DNA of 64,000 bases from VXRD01 sp965232265. GTDB lineage: Bacteria > Latescibacterota > UBA2968. Within the stretch, counting starts at the first letter, position 1, and every line of letters begins with the position of its first letter. Where the stretch lies: the NCBI GenBank assembly GCA_965232265.1, contig CBDDPH010000002.1, positions 930,001-994,000 on the forward strand, given 5' to 3'. The translations under genes were made by a program, and so were the position numbers. The notes under the pieces are model-generated. The model was not told the origin of the DNA, did no database searches, and was given only the letters and a program-made list of their open reading frames with translations. Of the stretch, positions 60,192 to 64,000 are shown in pieces.

Positions 60192-60842
60192 TCACGGCAT
60201 CGTCTGCACGGCGAGGGCGAGCGATAGCTCGATATCTGTAATCGCCTGAGACATGGCCTGACCGATCAAATCCAGCTTTCGCACCTGATCAATGCGATCG
60301 GCAACACGCGCCAGTTCTCGTGTGGACAGAATCTCCTTGAAAATATCGCACGCATGTGCAAGGCCGATAATCACGACATCGCGCGGACCGGGGATCTGGT
60401 CGCTGAACAACACCTCCATAAGCCTAAGCTTGACCTCGCGTTCAGCCGTATTGTCAATAATGGGATAACGCCGTGATTGAAACACCCACAGGAACCGGTC
60501 CTCTTCGCGCTTGAGAATACCCTGTTTTACGAGCCGATTGAGAGCCTCTTCTCGAATCGTATCTGCGCGAAGCGCGGTGCGCTCTACCCAAAAGCGCGCA
60601 TCCTTAGTATCGTCCGCCTGTGCAATATCCGCCAGCGTCGGATCGAGCAAGCTATCCCCAACTGGCGTCGAATCGACGAGAATCAGATTTTTGAGATCCG
60701 TATCAATCCGATTCTCCAGCGCCAAATCCATCAATACACCGCCAGCCAGCGCATACCGCATCAGCCGGTCTGGTACGCGAGCAAACCTTCCATTCTCATC
60801 GTCGAGTATGAGAAGCATGAGTTCTTCGGCAAATCTAAGCAT
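60192..60842 (-). CDS. GPP34/GOLPH3-family protein
   Basis: A 216-residue helical protein: LRFAEELMLLILDDENGRFA, MRYALAGGVLMDLALENRID, LVKQGILKREEDRFLWVF and SRRYPIID. This is the GPP34 family, whose eukaryotic members bind phosphatidylinositol-4-phosphate on Golgi membranes; bacterial roles are barely known. It starts at ATG 60842, overlapping the ThuA stop by 1 nt (TAATG), so translation is coupled. Confidence 0.85.
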   Translation of the reverse strand: MLRFAEELMLLILDDENGRFARVPDRLMRYALAGGVLMDLALENRIDTDLKNLILVDSTPVGDSLLDPTLADIAQADDTKDARFWVERTALRADTIREEALNRLVKQGILKREEDRFLWVFQSRRYPIIDNTAEREVKLRLMEVLFSDQIPGPRDVVIIGLAHACDIFKEILSTRELARVADRIDQVRKLDLIGQAMSQAITDIELSLALAVQTMP

Positions 60843-61489
60843 TACGCGTTCCCTCCAGCCCATCTCACGCCCTGCGTGACCAGTTGCTGCATCCCCGCCT
60901 GCTCAAATGTACCTGGCCCGTGTCCCAGAGTCGTGTAAAATACCCGTCCTTCGCCATAATTTTTCACCCAGGCCATAGGATGCTGTTTATCGCTCCAATC
61001 CGCGGTTGCCAAAATATGGACGGCGGGATCCCAGGCCGACATATAAATCTCGTCTTCCACTTCAAAATCATCGACCCCCTGCGTAATAGGATGCGCGTCA
61101 TCCGCAATATTCACGGTGAACGTCAACCCCGGCGGATGCCAGTTTGCGTGCCCGCCAATTAAATCCACCGCCCTCCCGCCAATCCACCAGGCCGTACCGT
61201 GAATACCCACCAGACCTTTGCCACCCGCCACAAAATCAAATAATCCCTCTTCTTGATCAGACGTCAAATCCGGCACGCGGTTCACCGTCCCATCTGCATC
61301 CCGCTCTGTACGCGTAAATCCCGTACCGTGTACCAATACATCAAAATCGTCCAAAGCGTCTGAAGTCAGCACATCCTTATTGTCTTCAAGCGCGACAGAC
61401 AAATCGTCCTGAGCGCCCAAAAACCCATCGATAACCTCGGCACTTGCATCAAACCGATGGTTTGGTCCCGACAAAATCAGAACTTTCAT
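60842..61489 (-). CDS. ThuA-like glutamine-amidotransferase-fold protein
   Basis: A 215-residue ThuA protein: MKVLILSGPNHRFDASAEVI, FDVLVHGTGFTRTE, GKGLVGIHGTAWWIGG, GHANWHPPGLTFTVNIADD and GRVFYTTLGHGPGTFE. AAAGGAGG precedes ATG 61489. It differs strongly from the ThuA at 22538 (shared motifs only). The GPP34 gene is coupled downstream, and a good promoter lies upstream at 61532-61560. Confidence 0.88.
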   Translation of the reverse strand: MKVLILSGPNHRFDASAEVIDGFLGAQDDLSVALEDNKDVLTSDALDDFDVLVHGTGFTRTERDADGTVNRVPDLTSDQEEGLFDFVAGGKGLVGIHGTAWWIGGRAVDLIGGHANWHPPGLTFTVNIADDAHPITQGVDDFEVEDEIYMSAWDPAVHILATADWSDKQHPMAWVKNYGEGRVFYTTLGHGPGTFEQAGMQQLVTQGVRWAGGNA

Positions 61490-61531
61490 TTTTCCTCCTT
61501 TATGGTTATTCATCTTCAAATTGCATTGGCG

Positions 61532-61560
61532 TATATAATACACGCTTGAAATTCGGTCAA
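61532..61560 (-). promoter_or_regulatory. Sigma-70-type promoter of the ThuA-GPP34 operon
   Basis: On the minus strand TTGACC (61560-61555), 17-nt spacer, TATATA (61537-61532), 43 nt before the ATG. Confidence 0.55.
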
Positions 61561-61593
61561 GTTCTTTTCAAAATGAGCGATCTATTCTCAGTT

Positions 61594-62457
61594 CTACTTT
61601 GGCCTGCTCCCTTTGAAGAGTGCAATCTCTTTATCTATGTCCTCCATATCTTCAATATCCTCTCCGCGGGCTGCTTTTAGATGGAGATTCAGGGCATATT
61701 TGCAACAGGCCGCAATATAGGTGATAAACTCCGCCAAATCTTCGGTCTTATCCGCTTGCTCCAGCATTCCGATGTATTGACCTTTCTCCTCAACGGGGAC
61801 TACAGCCACTGTGTACCCGTGCTTGATCAAAATCATATTCATCAAAAGCCGCGCCATGCGGCCATTACCATCGTCAAAAGGATGAATGCGGATAAAACGG
61901 TAGTGAAACGTAGCAGCTATGACAATCGGATGCTCACCCTCGTCCTCTTGTCTTCTGTACCAGTCTATGAGATCGCTCATCGCCGATTTCACCTGATCCG
62001 GCGGCGTAAAATAATAAATCTCTCCCGTAGAAGTCCGCACGTTGTTGGGTTGTGTCTTATACTCTCCAATGGCAATGCGTCGTTTCACAGGCTGTCCATC
62101 TGGCGTTATTGCGTCGTTTTCGTACGGCTCCTTCAACAACACTTTATGAAGATTTCGGATAAAGACCTCGTTAAGTAATTCATTTCTTCTTACTGCCTCC
62201 TCCATCGCCTTTACCGCCTCATCGTGCCCTTCAATGTCCAGATGATTGCGCATAGGCTTCCCTCGGGCAGTAAGCCCATGGAGAATCAAACTTCTCGTTT
62301 CTCCGAGCGTCAGACTATTACCTTCTACGGCATTGGAGTGATAATTCGACTCAATCCGTAGTTTTTGTTCTACCCGGGCGAGAACATCAGAAGGCAATGG
62401 GCGCAATGCGTCCAACTCCTCCTTCAGCCGATCAATTTCTTCAATGACATTGCTCAT
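61594..62457 (-). CDS. Fic-family protein with N-terminal inhibitory helix
   Basis: A 287-residue Fic protein: inhibitory motif SNAVEGN (41-47), catalytic motif HPFDDGNGRMAR (192-203) and the flap region TSTGEIYYFTPPDQV. It is a class II Fic of a different subfamily from the one at 19787. The C-terminus (LHLKAARGEDIEDMEDIDKE) is charged and helical. It stands alone, with no antitoxin nearby. Confidence 0.92.
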   Translation of the reverse strand: MSNVIEEIDRLKEELDALRPLPSDVLARVEQKLRIESNYHSNAVEGNSLTLGETRSLILHGLTARGKPMRNHLDIEGHDEAVKAMEEAVRRNELLNEVFIRNLHKVLLKEPYENDAITPDGQPVKRRIAIGEYKTQPNNVRTSTGEIYYFTPPDQVKSAMSDLIDWYRRQEDEGEHPIVIAATFHYRFIRIHPFDDGNGRMARLLMNMILIKHGYTVAVVPVEEKGQYIGMLEQADKTEDLAEFITYIAACCKYALNLHLKAARGEDIEDMEDIDKEIALFKGSRPK

Positions 62458-62559
62458 GGTATATTCTCACACAAAGACACTAACGATGAAATATAAAGAA
62501 TATTCTCACATAAAACTACAAAGCCCCAAATACCCCTTTGTGCCTTCGTGTGAGTCCCT

Positions 62560-63312
62560 TCACCTCCGCAACACAAATCCCTGCGCCGTCAGAAACTCGT
62601 CCAGTTCCTCGCGCACATGAAATTGCCCGGTGCGCCCTCCCACCACCGTCGTCCAGCGCTGGTCTCCTTCGTGCATCCCCTGTGACGCATAAAACGCCAC
62701 CATCTTCTCATCGTAATCCTTCATAATCGTCCGATGCGTCTCGTCATCCAGATAACGCTCCCGGTGCAACACCGCATCGAGAGGCAAGCGCGGTTTCACC
62801 TCCGGATCCTGCGCGGGATACCCAATACAAAAACCCGACACCGCCACAACATAAGGCGGCAAACCGAGCAATTCACCCACAGCCTTGGGATTATTCCGCA
62901 TCGCCCCAATCATACAAATGCCCAAACCCATCGACTCCGCTGCAATCGCCACATTCTGCATCATCAGCGCGACATCCACCGTCGCAATCATCAACGCCTC
63001 CACATAATCTCCATCAAACCGATCAATCCCGTGCATCTGATTCGCCATCCGATCCCGGTGCAAATCCGCACAAAAAGCCAAAAATGCCGCACTCTGATGA
63101 ATCTGCACCTGATCGGCACACAACTCGGCCAACTTCTTCTTCCGCTCGGCATCAGCCACATGGATCACCGTATAAGCCTGCAAATTGCTCGACGTACTCG
63201 CCTGCTGCCCACACCGAATCAAAGTCTCCAACACCCCATCGGGCAGGGGCCGATCTTCAAACCTCCGAATACTCCTGTGCGACATCAACACATCAATCGT
63301 GGGATTTGGCAT
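62560..63312 (-). CDS. NfsA-type nitroreductase
   Basis: A 250-residue flavoprotein: VLMSHRSIRRFEDRPLPD (FMN-binding RSxRxF), CGQQASTSSNLQAYTVIHV, AESMGLGICMIGAMRNNPKA and VVAVSGFCIGYPAQDPEVKP, then a C-terminal helix extension typical of NfsA/FRP. It reduces nitro or quinone compounds with NAD(P)H. AAAGGA precedes ATG 63312. Confidence 0.93.
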   Translation of the reverse strand: MPNPTIDVLMSHRSIRRFEDRPLPDGVLETLIRCGQQASTSSNLQAYTVIHVADAERKKKLAELCADQVQIHQSAAFLAFCADLHRDRMANQMHGIDRFDGDYVEALMIATVDVALMMQNVAIAAESMGLGICMIGAMRNNPKAVGELLGLPPYVVAVSGFCIGYPAQDPEVKPRLPLDAVLHRERYLDDETHRTIMKDYDEKMVAFYASQGMHEGDQRWTTVVGGRTGQFHVREELDEFLTAQGFVLRR

Positions 63313-63470
63313 AATAATCCTTTCAAAAGGAGAGCGGGCACGGGAGCCTGCCCCGCATAGCATATTATTTTTTCAATGAAGCCATGAAACCAAACTTTGT
63401 CAAGAAACTTGACGCGAATTTCCTTTTCCCTTTCTTTACCCTCTACAAATATTCTTCCAAAGGAGAAACT

Positions 63471-64000
63471 ATGACCCTCACTTTAAACCAAAAAGACACG
63501 GGCTATCGCGGAATATGGTATTACAATCAGCCATCGGGCGATGAATACGTGTACAAATACAGCGGCGGATTGGGCACGTACTGTGCCAAACACCGCCCCT
63601 TTGCCGTGTACCGCCCCGAAGTCGAAAAAACCTTCTTCTGCTACGGTGGCACGCCTGTTGACGCACATCTCAAACACGCCAAAGAAGACCTCAACGGCGA
63701 CCGCGCGTTCTCGCGCAATCGCAGCGGTTTTCTCCTGCACATGATCTCCTACTTCGACCACAAAACCCGACAGGTTCCCCGGCCGACCATCCTCCTCGAC
63801 AAAAACACAGCAGATGCCCACGACAATCCCGTCATATCCATAGACGACGACGGCTATATTTGGATCTTCTCAACCGCGCACGGCTTATCGCGTCCCTCGT
63901 ATATCCACCGAAGCGCGAAACCCTACACCATCGACAAATTTGAACAAATTCACGCGACCTATCGCCTCAATGGCGAAGAACAGCCCATGGACAACTTCTC
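63471..64000 (+). CDS. BNR-repeat (sialidase-like) protein, N-terminal part
   Basis: The frame is open from ATG 63471 to the window end (176 codons visible). It reads LNQKDTGYRGIWYYNQPSGD, VYKYSGGLGTYCAKHRPFAV and FFCYGGTP, then NPVISIDDDGYIWIFSTAHG, a pattern of the BNR_4 family of five-bladed propellers associated with polysaccharide lyases and sialidases. AAGGAG lies 7 nt upstream. No signal peptide. An inverted repeat GTCAAG/CTTGAC lies upstream at 63399-63413. Confidence 0.8.
   Translation, partial: MTLTLNQKDTGYRGIWYYNQPSGDEYVYKYSGGLGTYCAKHRPFAVYRPEVEKTFFCYGGTPVDAHLKHAKEDLNGDRAFSRNRSGFLLHMISYFDHKTRQVPRPTILLDKNTADAHDNPVISIDDDGYIWIFSTAHGLSRPSYIHRSAKPYTIDKFEQIHATYRLNGEEQPMDNF

Noticed and set aside
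1..64000. Prophage or integrative element carrying the island
   Set aside because: No integrase, tRNA target, capsid or portal genes, and no direct-repeat att pair at the island edges (near 1900 and 20600).

Overview
The window is about 64 kb of bacterial chromosome, moderately GC-rich and gene-dense. I saw no rRNA, tRNA, CRISPR array, prophage or integrase. Gene content points to the FCB superphylum, most likely a Latescibacterota-like heterotroph: a short (285 aa) primary-type sigma factor, a DUF2723 membrane protein, a two-component-type propeller protein, a PpiD/SurA-like foldase, and many sulfatases, phytanoyl-CoA-dioxygenase-like (PhyH) enzymes, ThuA-like proteins and sugar lactonases. 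The phylum call is inference from family content; no marker gene for it is present.

Region 1 (1-1878, minus strand) holds the N-terminal part of an SPFH/stomatin protein and a UMF1/Atg22-type MFS transporter. Region 2 (1930-20563, all minus strand) is a large defence island built around a type I restriction-modification system whose genes are split by cargo. Reading in the direction of transcription: Fic, a PLD-nuclease/P-loop ATPase fusion, hsdM, a YhcG/DUF1016 nuclease, a zeta-like kinase plus a 64 aa partner, two DUF488 genes, a Xre/ParS antitoxin plus a truncated RES toxin, a small antitoxin-like gene, hsdS, an AlbA_2/helical giant (1083 aa), a PIN protein, a HipA-like kinase, a HIRAN protein and hsdR. 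Many neighbours overlap by 4 nt (ATGA), so they form translationally coupled blocks. hsdM has lost its S-adenosylmethionine and NPPF catalytic core by an in-frame deletion, Fic has lost the join to its winged-helix tail, and RES is cut short by a dispersed repeat. The island mixes intact, uncharacterised candidate defence modules with decaying ones.

Region 3 (20.6-32.5 kb) mixes catabolic enzymes (SMP-30, ThuA, PhyH, two sulfatases, a secreted 6-phosphogluconolactonase-like propeller) with a frameshifted VapC plus antitoxin, a higBA module with its own promoter and terminator, and an NtrC-type regulator/histidine kinase pair. Region 4 (32.5-50.6 kb) is mostly housekeeping: coaD, lon, a sarcosine-oxidase-like enzyme, a propeller protein, an orphan bacterial-microcompartment shell protein with an unusual C-terminal domain followed by a coiled-coil protein, rpoD, DUF2723, rhomboid, an M23 peptidase, PpiD and nadE. 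Region 5 (50.5-64 kb) returns to catabolism: a sulfatase-PhyH-PhyH operon ending in a truncated AAA ATPase, an AGCS symporter, a TrpD-like enzyme plus sulfatase, ThuA-GPP34, a second Fic, a nitroreductase and the start of a BNR-repeat protein.

Small repeats are a second theme. A MITE-like element occurs twice in opposite orientation (40.6 and 55.4 kb). Two repeat motifs (A and B) pepper the toxin-antitoxin part of the island and run into reading frames. Nested hairpins occur at 20.6 and 46.7 kb, and GGGGCG-type palindromes lie in several intergenic gaps.
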